A DNA stretch of 64,000 nucleotides from assembly GCA_036320915.1 (NCBI GenBank), contig JAXBDG010000015.1, positions 620,001 to 684,000 on the forward strand, written 5' to 3'. Every line of letters begins with the position of its first letter. The stretch's first letter is position 1. Source of the DNA: Linnemannia elongata (taxonomy: Eukaryota; Mortierellomycota; Mortierellomycetes; Mortierellales; Mortierellaceae). A program made the translations under genes and the position numbers. Positions 25,377 to 37,301 of this stretch are shown in pieces. The notes beneath the pieces were generated by a model that saw only the letters and a program-made list of their open reading frames with translations, did no database searches and was not told where the DNA came from.

Positions 25377-25874
25377 ATAATCCCAGTCGTAACCTTTTCT
25401 TCATTGCCTAAAATAAACCCTCACAATACCTTTCATAGAACATGCACACGCCCTGCCTTAGAGTTGTACCAGCTGCCTTTGTCTCTGAGATGCATGGGCG
25501 TATTTTCTAGCCCAAAGGACTGCTTTCTAACAACAAACACAAAAGCGAATGCAGCTAAAATTTGGTGGCAAACCAGCAACATAATGGGTCAATTTTTTTA
25601 TTTTTTTTTGTACTCGAGCCGTGTTGAGCGATGGGATTGTTTGATGCTATCAAAGGGCAGCGAGGATATATAGAGTATGTAGACGTGTGTGCAAGCGGTA
25701 GTGAGGTTGATGAAGGTCTGTGGTGAGCAGAGAGGGACGTCGAGAGGGCGCTTAGCTGGCATAGCTATTAAAAGAGAAAACGATATCACACGTAGGGTCA
25801 GAAGTGAGAACTGGTAAGGCACAGCATTTTTTATCACAGCCACGATGCATCATGTCGTTCCTGAGAGGGAAAAG
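25377..25874. other. convergent 3' region RidA/E2
   Basis: About 500 bp between two stops; has AATAAA-like signals near 25410 and T-rich runs. No coding exon found. Confidence 0.6.
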
Positions 25875-27141
<1,267 letters not shown>

Positions 27142-27781
27142 GGTCGAAAGTTGTTTTGTTGAGGTAAGGAAGGGAAAGGAGGGGTGAAAATGGGATGTAT
27201 CGAAAGGTCAGCGGGAGGAGGATGTGGCTAGACCAGTGAGAGTGATAAATTGCGAAGGGTGGGGGTGAATTTGGTGGGATGAAGGGAGTGGGAAGAAAGA
27301 AGAGGCGTAGTGATGGTGGAAGGAAGAAGGGAGAAGGGAAAAAAACACCCTGCCCGTTTTGAACAAACAACAAGGAAAACACACGTGACCATTCTTTCTG
27401 TGGTCCCACATCAAGCTCGAATAAAGGGCCATCTCGTTGACCGTAGATTGGGGGAAAGTCTTGTGTGAAGAACAAGCTCAAACGCTCGCGTGGACGCAAA
27501 CATGAAGCAATTGATACGAGGAAGCAGAAGAATTGTGGGGCATACATACAAGTGAGGTAAGGGGTCATGGAAACTTCATTAGGGATACAAAAGATGATAG
27601 CAAAAACGAAAAAAGACGACAAGGATCCACCCATAGTCCTGTCGTCTATCTCATTTTCTCAAGTTTTGAATGTGTCTTTTTCTCTGCTTTCACAAAAGAA
27701 AGAAAAAATGCGGGATATGTATGTGATGCTGCTGTTTTTGAAAAAATGTCGTTTATGGAGAAGAAAGAAGAAACAACAAAC
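27142..27781. other. spacer between eS6 3' end and E2 5' end
   Basis: 640 bp. Next to the E2 gene the minus strand is pyrimidine-rich, a likely leader/promoter. The rest is the eS6 3' UTR and nothing recognisable. Confidence 0.55.
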
Positions 27782-29986
27782 TTAAGCCTTGTGGAGGGAA
27801 GAAGCGCGACGCTTCTTGATCTCGGAGCGCTTCTCGGCGGCCTCCTTGACACGCTTGGCGAGGAGAGCCTTGTACTCGACCTCGGCCTCCTTGGCGTTCT
27901 CGGCACGGCGCTTCTTGAGGTTCAAGATGTGGCGCTTGCGCTGAAGAACAACGGGGGTGACAAGACGCTGGATCTTGGGGGCCTTGGTGTAGGGCTTCTT
28001 CTCAGCGTTCTTGGGCTGAACCTCGCGACGGATAACGAACTTGCGGACATCATCATCCTTGGTCAAGTTCTGTTGGAGGGGTTTTCAAAATTGGTGGCAA
28101 AAGGAAAAGGAGCGGTTAGTTGCCAAGTTCAGGAGCACGTAGTACTTTCCAGCTTGATGTTGTTCAGCCCAGTTAGTTCCGAGTGTTTGAGCAAGCTTCA
28201 AACGACCATAGTCCAAGTTCCCAATGTTGGCTGTCCAAGCGTCAGAAAAACGTCCAATGAGTTGATGAATGCTCTGGATCGATCTAAACTACAACTGTAA
28301 GTTGTAGTTGTGGCTGTGAGCGATGCAACTATGTTGTTTGTCGATAAGAAAAGAAAAATCCTGTCTCTGGTAGAATAAAAAGTCGGCCCATTGCTTGCTC
28401 CAAATATCCCAAAAGTGAGGTCGAGAGAGAGCACGTACGAAGAACTTGCGGATGTTGTTGGCACGCTTAGGTCCGAGGCGCTTGGGGACGGTGGTGTCAG
28501 TAAGACCGGGAAGGTCCTGCTCACCCTGCTTGACGATGGTGACGGAGAGGACCGACATGTCGGAGGCGACAATGCATCCGCGGACGGACTTGCGCTTGCG
28601 CTCACCGGTGCGGCGGGGGCGGTAGCACGAGTGGCCCTTGGACAACAAGAGGCGGACACGGGAGGGGAGGAGGACACCCTGCTTCATGGGGAAACCCTGC
28701 TTGTCGTTACCTCCGGTGATGCGGAAGACGTAACCCTTGAACTCGTCACCGAGGGAGTCGACAGCGACCTCAGCGGAGATACGCTTGTCGTAGAAGATAC
28801 GGCTAAAAAAGTGGGTGAAGTAGTGTAGGCATTGAGTGTGAGCAACAACTCGTCGTTTTTCTTTAACCTTCCTCGTCTCCTGGCTAGCTGATTATCTTTG
28901 GTTCAGCGTGTTTGTGTCGAGAAGAGATCGGAATATAGTTGTTGTGTGATTGCCGCTCTCTGTCTATCGATCCCTCCTTCCGCCTGGGTATGTGTGCCTG
29001 CTGAAACGTAGGTGCCACGCAAAAGCCTACAGGTTCTGCTGAAAGAAAAAAAAACGTCCCGTCTGAAGTATGTGATCACAAGAGGCGACGTCGTTAAGTG
29101 AACTTGATCCTGTCTTCCTGCAATCCCTTGTTGTGTTCCATTATGAAAGTCCTCCAGCTCCAAAACTTACGTCTTGCGCTCATCATCGAAATCGATGGTC
29201 TTCTGGCAGCCAGTGGCTGGGTTGGCGATGTTCAACTATTATGATGCGGAAAAAGAGTACAAGCAACGATCAGTTACTCTGCCCAATAAAGCCCGATTGC
29301 TAGTTGTCCTTGCTCTTGTAACGTCCCCCCTGGCACACTCCCCTGGCACGACTGCATGTCTACTACAAGACAGCTGACAGTGCCTGTTTGTGTTCCAAGG
29401 CTCCATCAAGCCCTCAGTTGTCGGTTCGTTGAAGAGTGGGGCTGTCCTGCAAAGTTTTTTCCGCCTACTCAGTAGACGTTCGTGTTGTCTTAACAAAGCA
29501 CGAGGCGGCGGTTTGCTGAGATGTAAGAGATGCCTTCCTGTCCGAAAAAAGTTGTTGTAAGCGATGACTCTCTCCCGAGGGTTGATGTCTCCTGCTCCGC
29601 TCGGACTGCCATGAACTCGTCCGCCAGCCTTCGTTGCAACACACCCAGAACACTGATCAGAATCAGCGACTGAAGTTTTGCATCCAGAAGCAGCAGAGGT
29701 TCCCTTCCAGGTCTTTCCTCCCTCCAAAAAAAATTGGCCATGGTTCTCCTGTAGGATGATGATGGGTCCTGGACCGACATGGCGACTCCACGCTCGAGTG
29801 AATGATGCGATGTGCCGATCGATGGATTGCTGGAGATGTCGGTTGCGCTCATCCGCATATCCGTATCCATGGTAGTTGAGGACGCATCGATGATCCTGCA
29901 AGTGGTTTACACGGCTTTAGCGCGTGTACACGTGACCAATCGCAGTGAGAGAAATTAAACGGTCACAGCGAAATGCGCACCTTCAT
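27782..29986 (-). CDS. RPS6: 40S ribosomal protein eS6
   Basis: Minus-strand exons 29986-29981 (only ATG AAG), 29235-29171, 28802-28439 and 28069-27782; 240 aa. Assembled protein: [33 protein letters not shown]...[20 protein letters not shown]...[30 protein letters not shown], ending in the basic tail [10 protein letters not shown]. This is full-length eS6, an rRNA-binding protein of the 40S subunit. The tail keeps the RRxSS element phosphorylated by AGC kinases downstream of TOR in other fungi. A first exon of just two codons followed by a 745-bp intron is characteristic of fungal ribosomal protein genes. Introns 2 and 3 are about 370 bp each. They were scanned for snoRNA C/D boxes; none was convincing, but a perfect 10-bp hairpin lies in intron 3. 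Confidence 0.95.
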
Positions 29987-30302
29987 ATTGCACGCAGAAA
30001 AAGAGGGAGCAGAAAGATTTCGAGCCAAAAGAGACTTGATATCCAACCTGTCTTGAAGAAAGGCAAGCCACAAATTTTTATCGAATGTGTGGTGGAGCAC
30101 TGGAATCATGCCAATAGAACACTAATAAACCACTTTCACAGTTCCCTATCCAACTTGGTCAGCTAATGAAGTTGACCTACACTTGTGCCGATGATTGAAT
30201 GGGAGCGACATATCGGTGGATCAGCAGTGAATATGATCTACCTGGATCTCAAGGACTAGTTTTTGATGTTGTATATTACCACCATGCGATTAACATGACC
30301 CA
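29987..30302. other. eS6 upstream region
   Basis: Promoter side of eS6. No coding exon or core element identified with confidence. Confidence 0.5.
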
Positions 30303-30547
30303 TGCTCTCGAAGCACTGTAATGCTGCTGTATCGATCAAGCGTGCATCTTCTCTTATACAAAGACGTTTTCTTCACGCTCCAATACCCAGATACCACAAG
30401 TCCTTCATTGAGTCTCGACCTTAGCCTTTTGAGTCTGATGCCAGGAAGGACCACCAAGGAGTTATTAAGAGCAAGGTGACACAGCAGACAAAGCCTTGAG
30501 GCAACCATCAACGGGATATATGTCGTATCGCAATGTCCGTGCACCCA
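30303..30547. repeat. diverged direct repeat, left copy
   Basis: About 245 bp matching 37302-37560 in the same orientation at roughly three quarters identity by eye. Shared blocks include GATCAAGCGTGCA, TTAGCCTTTTGAGTCTG, CAAAGCCTTGAG and TGTCCGTGCACC in the same order and spacing. The two copies flank the tandem 3-kb units. Confidence 0.8.
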
Positions 30548-30953
30548 CCAAAAAAGATACAATAAACAGTCCTGGTAAGAAAATGAATTGCTTGCATAAA
30601 CAAGCCACACATGAGCACCAGCATACCAAAGCCTTCTTGAAGGAGAGTCTGTCCAAATTGTTCGTTAGTGGACCTTCGAGATCGCTTTTGAGCTTGTTTC
30701 ATCGGCTAGGGTTCGCTGCGTCGGGTAGCCTTTCTCTTGTCAATGGAGGAGGACTTACCAGCAGGAGAGGCAGGCAAAGGAATAGAAGGAAGGGCTGGTA
30801 CTGTAGCTGTGCCTAGCAGATTTATGAGATGTTTTCCGCGCCCACACCGTCGCAATATTCCTTGGGAAATTTGACCGATGTAAAATATTCGCTGCAGCTG
30901 ACGACGTACCTCAATGGTCGGGCTTATTGCAGAAATCAAAAAAATGGTGTCAG
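30548..30953. other. unannotated stretch with possible gene remnant
   Basis: On the minus strand an open frame (30939-30706) followed by GTAAGT and, about 53 bp on, CCCTAG could be spliced to end ...DETSSKAISKVH. No family is recognised and no upstream gene structure supports it. Confidence 0.2.
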
Positions 30954-31272
30954 TTTGTGCATTGAGCTTTAATCACAAAAGTGTTCTGTGAGTATGGAAG
31001 CAGAAAACTTTCAACCTACTGCTTGAGCCCATCAGTGATTCGATGGACCTGTCGTGCAAGAGGACCTACATCTGCCATCAAAGTCTTGGAGGGTATCCGA
31101 CCTTCTTGGCATCGCAGCTCCAGCAGTGGAAACTGGTCTCGTCGTTCTCCTTACCCTGTCCGCAAGTCCGGTGGATCTCCCTCTTCTCCTCGGATCTCCC
31201 ATCATCCGTGTGGTAGTGCCACGAGAAAAGATCTAGTTTGGCTCGCTTTCGTGGTTTCGCCCACCCGACACA

Positions 31273-31280
31273 TATAAAAG
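31273..31280 (+). promoter_or_regulatory. TATA-like element, unit A
   Basis: TATAAAAG, conserved at 34355-34362 in unit B. Followed 17 bp later by an ATG opening only an 8-codon frame (MALSLVSP), then by the conserved 104-codon frame. Confidence 0.4.
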
Positions 31281-31416
31281 AATCCTACATAGCGAACATG
31301 GCTCTTAGCTTGGTATCGCCATAAACACTCCTTCTAGTTCTTTCCCACATTCGTTTTTCCCATCTCTTGATCAAGGTTTGTGCCATCTGTATTCTTCTAC
31401 TCTCTACTTTGCTTTC

Positions 31417-31731
31417 GTGACAGATAGACAACGAAAAAGCGACCATACCTCCTCGTCATTTAATACCCAATTCGCACCCAGAGGTCGAACGCCGTTGTTC
31501 CACGCTTGGCGAGTGGATAATGTCGAGTACAGTGTGGAGGTAGGCTTCAAAAGCATCAACCTCAAAATAGTGGCGATGGTCACTAGGCTTACATTAAACA
31601 GGGAATCTCATCAACTCTTCGTGACAGTCAACGGACGAATCAAGGCCATCGGCAGCATGCATCCCGCCGCTGCCTACTGTTCCAGTCATGCTGCTTCCAA
31701 TGCCGACTGTTCAGTGAAGAGGAGCAAATGA
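31417..31731 (+). other. conserved ORF of unknown status, unit A
   Basis: Open frame present in both units (here to 31731, in B 34499-34813). Readable segment: VDNVEYSVEVGFKSINLKI, TRLTLNRESHQLFVTVNGR, CSSHAASNADCSVKR. The four differences I see between the copies inside it (G/S, V/E, G/S, S/I) all change the amino acid, which argues against strong purifying selection. No ATG opens the full frame; ATGs occur inside (for example near 31577). It may be an exon of a gene I cannot assemble, or a relic. Confidence 0.25.
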
Positions 31732-32769
31732 CGGACAGTCGTCAGATATTTCTGTGACACTGTGGAGTCCGACCAGGTGGCTGGTGAGTGAGATCGAGGA
31801 GGGCATGTGGTGGATATGTACAGGGGTACGGTGAAGATTCATTATTTCTGCAAGCGCTACCGCATGGGTCGTCTGGGACTGGCAACAATCTGTCAGATCC
31901 GCTGGCTTGATGGGGAGAGGTACAAGGTTATTCTTTTTCAATGTAGCAAACAACTAGTCAACCTCTATGGTGTTTGTTTGTTGGTGTGGAGCGTAAACAA
32001 TGATGGCGTTAAGAGAGCGTGGAACAATATAAAGAGCAAAAAGTTGTTCAATGTCGGGCCCCCGTTGGAGGGTGGATGTCATTCCAGAGCGAGACAATTG
32101 TTATCGCGTACTTTTATTAGCTGGCCGATCAGATGCGTGGTCCACCTGAATGGACACATTCAAGCTTCAAGCTGGAGGATGGTCGAAAATGGGACCCTTG
32201 GGCACCTTGGCCCTGGAGATGTAACCTGCAAATGGTGCCCTCTGATAGTTATTGTAGATGAGACCATTACCTATGTGGCGATGCATTTTCATGACAAATA
32301 ACAAAAAGACTTCACATCGGTCAGGAGATGGGGTAGAGACGCTTGAGAAAAGTTCCCTTGACAACAATTTCAAATCATGTTTGCCTACTTTTGAAAGTAC
32401 GTGTTCAGGATCCCACGAGTCTATCCTCACATCATCTTAGACTTTTGCCTACGACCGCTTGGCCTTCCATTTTGACTACCCGAAACTTAGAGGTATTGCG
32501 ATTTTAAGGTGGTGGCTACTGGCGGCTATTGGTGGATTTGGAAAAATTGAGTTGGGGAATGCTTGGGCTGGTTTGTTTGTTTCAACGAATATCCCTCAGA
32601 GCACGCGGCATTCCGTTGTTCCAGTAAAAGCAGTAGCCAATAGTATTGATCCTTGTTTACCGAGGTACAAGTTCTACATGCATTTAGCAATGGAAAAATT
32701 TACAATGCATCGCCTTCGAGCATCAAAACGATAATAAAGCTCAGAAGAAAGACCTTGGTACATTTTTAT

Positions 32770-33100
32770 AAACTTGTCCAGCCGACAGGTTCAAAGAACG
32801 AAATACTTGGCGCGTTTTTAAGTTCAAAGAAGCGCGTTTCAAGCCTAAGAGAACGAACAACCATGGCACGTTTTTCAACACTTCGTCTCGTCGACAAGTT
32901 CGAAAGGACATAGCCCATTGCGCGCTTTAACTTTATCCAGCCGTTAGGTTCATGGGAACGATCATGCCTACCACGTTTTTCATCTCTTCGTCTAGTTGAA
33001 AAGTTCAAAAACGAAAGTCCTATGCGTGCTTCAACTTTACCCAGCATTAGGTCCAAAAGGTCCAAAGAACATTCTTGAATGACACGTTTTCATAACATAG
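32770..33100 (+). repeat. imperfect short direct repeats upstream of peptide gene A
   Basis: Three diverged modules of about 100-125 bp, each with a CCAGC..AGGTTC-like start, an A-rich GAACG-like part and a CACGTTTT/GCGCGTTTT core. Two are followed by CTTCGTCT.GT.GA.AAGTTC. Same arrangement in unit B. They lie 200-550 bp upstream of the peptide ATG, so they may be promoter elements. Confidence 0.55.
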
Positions 33101-33219
33101 TCCCGAGTTGAAAGTGGAAATAGGACGAGTAGGCTTCGCATGTGTTCATTTCCAGGTCCCTGGACAATGGGGACTACTATCCTGGGTGCATAACGGTTCC
33201 TGCCGTTCGAACAGAATCC

Positions 33220-33227
33220 TATAAAAG
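33220..33227 (+). promoter_or_regulatory. TATA box of peptide gene A
   Basis: TATAAAAG 95 bp upstream of the ATG at 33315, identical at 36298 in unit B. Confidence 0.65.
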
Positions 33228-33314
33228 GAGCTTCCTCTTGGCAGATCCATCTATTTATTATTACAACAACACTACCCCCAACACTACCTCCGCAACTCTC
33301 AATCAACAACCAAA

Positions 33315-33668
33315 ATGAAGACCTTTGGATCATTCACTATTACCCTTGCCATGATGGTTGCCATGACCATCGCCCTTATTGCTGACCCCGTCGGTGAGTT
33401 CAGTCGCTCTCATTAGCAACACTGTTGTTACTTCTTTGACAAACGCACTTTCCGATCTCAAAGTCATTTGAACAATAGCCTTGTGTGTTCACCCTCTCAT
33501 GAACTAAACACGATGACATCTCTTTCGTTATGAAAATTCTTAACAGAGGCCGCCACCCGCCGTGAGTGCACAGAGGCATGTGCTCAGGAATACCTAAAGT
33601 GCGTCGACGCACGTCAACCCAGATGCGTTGAGACTCTTGGTCGGTGCAACAGCGAGTGCGATGGTTAA
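33315..33668 (+). CDS. secreted six-cysteine hairpin-like peptide, copy A
   Basis: Exons 33315-33393 and 33547-33668; intron 153 bp (gtgagt...aacag), phase 1; 66 aa. Residues 1-23 are a strong signal peptide (MKTFGSFTITLAMMVAMTIA). A short pro-segment follows, ending in Arg-Arg at 31-32, a Kex2-type cleavage site. That would release a 34-residue peptide with Cys34, 38, 45, 53, 60 and 64, spacing C-x3-C-x6-C-x7-C-x6-C-x3-C, the same read from either end. CxxxC pairs at both ends and helix-favouring linkers suggest an alpha-helical hairpin joined by three disulfides. Function unknown; similarly built small peptides in other organisms include antimicrobials, toxins and signalling peptides, and the sequence alone does not decide. 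Coding and intron sequence are identical to copy B. Confidence 0.8.
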
Positions 33669-34012
33669 AGCCGTCTCAATATTAACCAGCAGACCCCACA
33701 CGAGCATCCTTGAGCAGTTTGTGTTGCTCAATTGCTTTGTTTCGTATTCCGTTCACTTTTCGTCGCCGGAAGACACTGGTTGTCCCTTTAAATAAAAAGA
33801 AAACATTACAAACTCTCTTTTTTACATTCTTTGACCCTCTTTACTTTGGCACTCATTTTGATATATCCCTTCGACTGGCAGCAATAACTGACACCTATTC
33901 TAAGGACAATAGCTAGTGAATGTAGAACCCTTCTTGGAAAGAGGAGTGATATTCTTTGACTTTACCTCCTTTTGTATCCCAATGATCGGCCCTATAACAG
34001 TAAGGAAAATAT

Positions 34013-34034
34013 AAACAAATAAACTTATTTGTTT
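34013..34034. repeat. perfect 10-bp inverted repeat at the unit junction
   Basis: AAACAAATAA, two-base loop, TTATTTGTTT, sitting in the spacer between tandem units A and B. Confidence 0.8.
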
Positions 34035-34354
34035 GTTTGTGCATTGGCCTTTAACCACAAAAGTGTTCTGTGAGTATGGAAGCAGAAAACTTTCAACCTA
34101 ATGCTTGAACCCATCAGTGATTCGATGGACCTGTCGTGCAAGAGGACCTACATCTGCCATCAAAGTCTTGGAGGGTATCCGACCTTCTTGGCATCGCAGC
34201 TCCAGCAGTGGAAACTGGTCTCGTCGTTCTCCTTACCCTGTCCGCAAGTCCGGTGGATCTCCCTCTTCTCCTCGGATCTCCCATCATCCGTGTGGTAGTG
34301 CCACGAGAAAAGATCTAGTTTGGCTCGCTTTCGTGGTTTCGCCCACCCGACACA

Positions 34355-34362
34355 TATAAAAG
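34355..34362 (+). promoter_or_regulatory. TATA-like element, unit B
   Basis: TATAAAAG, counterpart of 31273-31280. Confidence 0.4.
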
Positions 34363-34498
34363 AATCCTACATAGCGAACATGGCTCTTAGCTTGGTATCG
34401 CCATAAACACTCCTTCTAGTTCTTTCCCACATTCGTTTTTCCCATCTCTTGATCAAAGTCTGTACCATCTGTATTCTTCTACTCTCTACTTTGCTTTC

Positions 34499-34813
34499 GT
34501 GACAGATAGACAACGAAAAGGCGACCATACCTCCTCGTCATTTAATACCCAATTCGCACCCAGAGGTCGAACGCCGTTGTTCCACGCTTGGCGAGTGGAT
34601 AATGTCGAGTACAGTGTGGAGGAAGGCTTCAAAAGCATCAACCTCAAAATAGTGGCGATGGTCACTAGGCTTACATTAAACAGGGAATCTCATCAACTCT
34701 TCGTGACAGTCAACGGACGAATCAAGGCCATCAGCAGCATGCATCCCGCCGCTGCCTACTGTTCCAGTCATGCTGCTTCCAATGCCGACTGTTCAGTGAA
34801 GAGGATCAAATGA
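34499..34813 (+). other. conserved ORF of unknown status, unit B
   Basis: 104-codon counterpart of 31417-31731, reading frame intact, differing by four amino acid replacements. The track-style start is not an ATG. Not assigned to any family. Confidence 0.25.
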
Positions 34814-36297
34814 CGGACAGTCGTCAGATGTTTCTGTGACACTGTGGAGTCCGACCAGGTGGCTGGTGAGCGAGATCGACGAGGCATGTGGTGGGTGTGT
34901 ACAGGGGCACGGTGAAGATTCATTATTTCTGCAAGCGCTACCACATAGGTCGTCTGGGGCTGGTAACAATCTGTCAGATCCACAGGCTTGATGGGGAGAG
35001 GTACAAGATTGTTCTTTTTCAATGTAGCAAACCAGTGTTTAACCCCAATAGTGTTTCTAGTGTTTTTTTGTTGGTGTAAAGTGTAAACAATGATGGCGTT
35101 AAGAGAGCGTGGAACAATATAAAGAACAAAAAGTTGTTCAATGTTGGGACCCCTGTTGGAGGGTGGAAGTCATTCCAGAGCGAGACAATTGTTATCGCGT
35201 ACTTTTATTAGCTGGCCAATCAGATGCGTGGTCCACCTGAATGGACACATTCAAGCGCCAAGATGGAGGATGGTCGAAAGTGGGACCCTTGGGCACTTTG
35301 GCCCTGGAGATGCAACCCACAAATGGTGCCCTCTGATAGTTATTGTAAATGAGACCTTACCTACATTTTCATCACAAATAACAAAAGACTTCACATCGGT
35401 CAGGAGATGGGGTAGAGGCGCTTGAGAAATTTCCCTTGAAAACAATTTCAAATCAAGTTTACCATGTTTTGGAAGTATGGGTTCAGGATCCCACGAGTCT
35501 GTCCCCACATCAGCTCAGACTTTTGCCATGGTCCTCCATTTTGACTATCAGAAGCTAAGGGGTATTTACGAATTGATTTTAAGGTGACGACTATTGGCGG
35601 CATTGGCGGATTAGAAAATTTTGAGTTGGGGAATACTTGCGTTGTTGTATGTTTGTTTTAACGAGTTCCCCTCAGAGCTCACGGCGTTCCCGTAGTTCCA
35701 GTAAAAGCAGTAGCCAATAGTATTGATCCTTGTTTACCGAGGTACAAGTTCTACATGCATTTAGCAATGGAAAAATTTACAATGCATCGCCTTCGAGCAT
35801 CAAAACGATAATAAAGCTCAGAAGAAAGACCTTGGTACATTTTTATAAACTTGTCCAGCCGACAGGTTCAAAGAACGAAATACTTGGCGCGTTTTTAAGT
35901 TCAAAGGAGCGCGTTTCAAGCCTAAGAGAACGAACAACCATGGCACGTTTTTCAACACTTCGTCTCGTCGACAAGTTCGAAAGGACATAGCCCATTGCGC
36001 GCTTTAACTTTATCCAGCCGTTAGGTTCATGGGAACGATCATGCTTACCACGTTCTTCATCTCTTCGTCTAGTTGAAAAGTTCAAAAACGAAAGTCATTA
36101 GCGTGCTTCCACGTTATCCAGCCATTAGGTCCAAAAAGTCCAAAGAACATTCTTGAATGGCACGTTTTCATAACATAGTCCCGAGTTGAAAGTGGAAATA
36201 GGACGAGTAGGCTTGGCATGTGTTCATTTCCAGGTCCCTGGACAATGGGGACTACTATCCTGGGTGCATAACGGTTCCTGCCGTTCGAACAGAATCC

Positions 36298-36305
36298 TAT
36301 AAAAG
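36298..36305 (+). promoter_or_regulatory. TATA box of peptide gene B
   Basis: TATAAAAG 95 bp upstream of the ATG at 36393, within a stretch identical to unit A. Confidence 0.65.
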
Positions 36306-36392
36306 GAGCTTCCTCTTGGCAGATCCATCTATTTATTATTACAACAACACTACCCCCAACACTACCTCCGCAACTCTCAATCAACAACCAAA

Positions 36393-36746
36393 ATGAAGAC
36401 CTTTGGATCATTCACTATTACCCTTGCCATGATGGTTGCCATGACCATCGCCCTTATTGCTGACCCCGTCGGTGAGTTCAGTCGCTCTCATTAGCAACAC
36501 TGTTGTTACTTCTTTGACAAACGCACTTTCCGATCTCAAAGTCATTTGAACAATAGCCTTGTGTGTTCACCCTCTCATGAACTAAACACGATGACATCTC
36601 TTTCGTTATGAAAATTCTTAACAGAGGCCGCCACCCGCCGTGAGTGCACAGAGGCATGTGCTCAGGAATACCTAAAGTGCGTCGACGCACGTCAACCCAG
36701 ATGCGTTGAGACTCTTGGTCGGTGCAACAGCGAGTGCGATGGTTAA
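36393..36746 (+). CDS. secreted six-cysteine hairpin-like peptide, copy B
   Basis: Exons 36393-36471 and 36625-36746; 66 aa, offset exactly 3078 bp from copy A. No base difference from copy A was seen from the promoter through the stop (about 590 bp), including the intron. Same signal peptide, Arg-Arg processing site and mirror-symmetric six-cysteine pattern. Two intact copies suggest dosage selection, very recent duplication, or gene conversion. Confidence 0.8.
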
Positions 36747-37050
36747 AGCCGTCTCAATATTAACCAGCAGACCCCACACGAGCATCCTTGAGCAGTTTGT
36801 GTTGCTCAATTACTCTGGTTCGTTTTCCGTTCACTTTTCGTCGCCGGAAGACACTGGTTGTCCCTTTAAATAAAAAGAAAACATTACAAACTCTCTTTTT
36901 TACATTCTTTGACCCTCTTTACTTTGGCACTCATTTTGATATATCTCTTCGACTGGCAGCAATAACTGAAACCTATGCTAAGAGCAATATCTGGTACAAG
37001 AATGTCCCTTCTTGGAATGAAGGGTGATGTTCTTTGACTTTGCTTTCTTT

Positions 37051-37301
37051 CTCGCATTAAGATCTGTGGTAGTTATCGTTGTTTGAGCGGAGAAATTGAA
37101 TGAATAAGAGAGTGTGCAAATGGTAGAGTAGTGCGAACAATTGTTTGAAAATCGGCGAGGGAGTAGAACGGGTGGACATAAGATTAATCTTATTAAATAA
37201 GTCGTCTGCATTGGATTGTTCTCTTCCGGTATTTGAAATTAACACTGGACGAACCTAACGAAGTTTTTTCCGCTCTGCAAGTTGACCCCTTGTAGTATGA
37301 T
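37051..37301. other. spacer after unit B
   Basis: About 250 bp of ordinary sequence with no counterpart elsewhere in the window and no gene seen. Confidence 0.5.

Larger units (their letters stand above)
30954..33985 (+). repeat. tandem unit A (about 3.03 kb)
   Basis: Aligns colinearly with 34032-37050 at an offset of 3078-3082 bp. By eye identity is near 99 percent over about 30975-31730 and 32640-33900, and clearly lower (about 85-90 percent) over 31740-32640. Contains a TATA element at 31273, a 104-codon conserved frame ending at 31731, imperfect internal repeats at 32770-33100, and the small secreted-peptide gene at 33315-33668. Confidence 0.9.
34032..37050 (+). repeat. tandem unit B (about 3.02 kb)
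   Basis: Second copy of the unit at 30954-33985, same orientation. Same order of elements: TATA 34355, conserved frame 34499-34813, upstream repeats, peptide gene 36393-36746. Homology fades near 37050. Confidence 0.9.

Noticed and set aside
30508..30939. minus-strand two-exon remnant with a 53-nt intron
   Set aside because: Splice sites are plausible, but the product is short, unrecognised and lacks an upstream gene; kept only as a low-confidence note.
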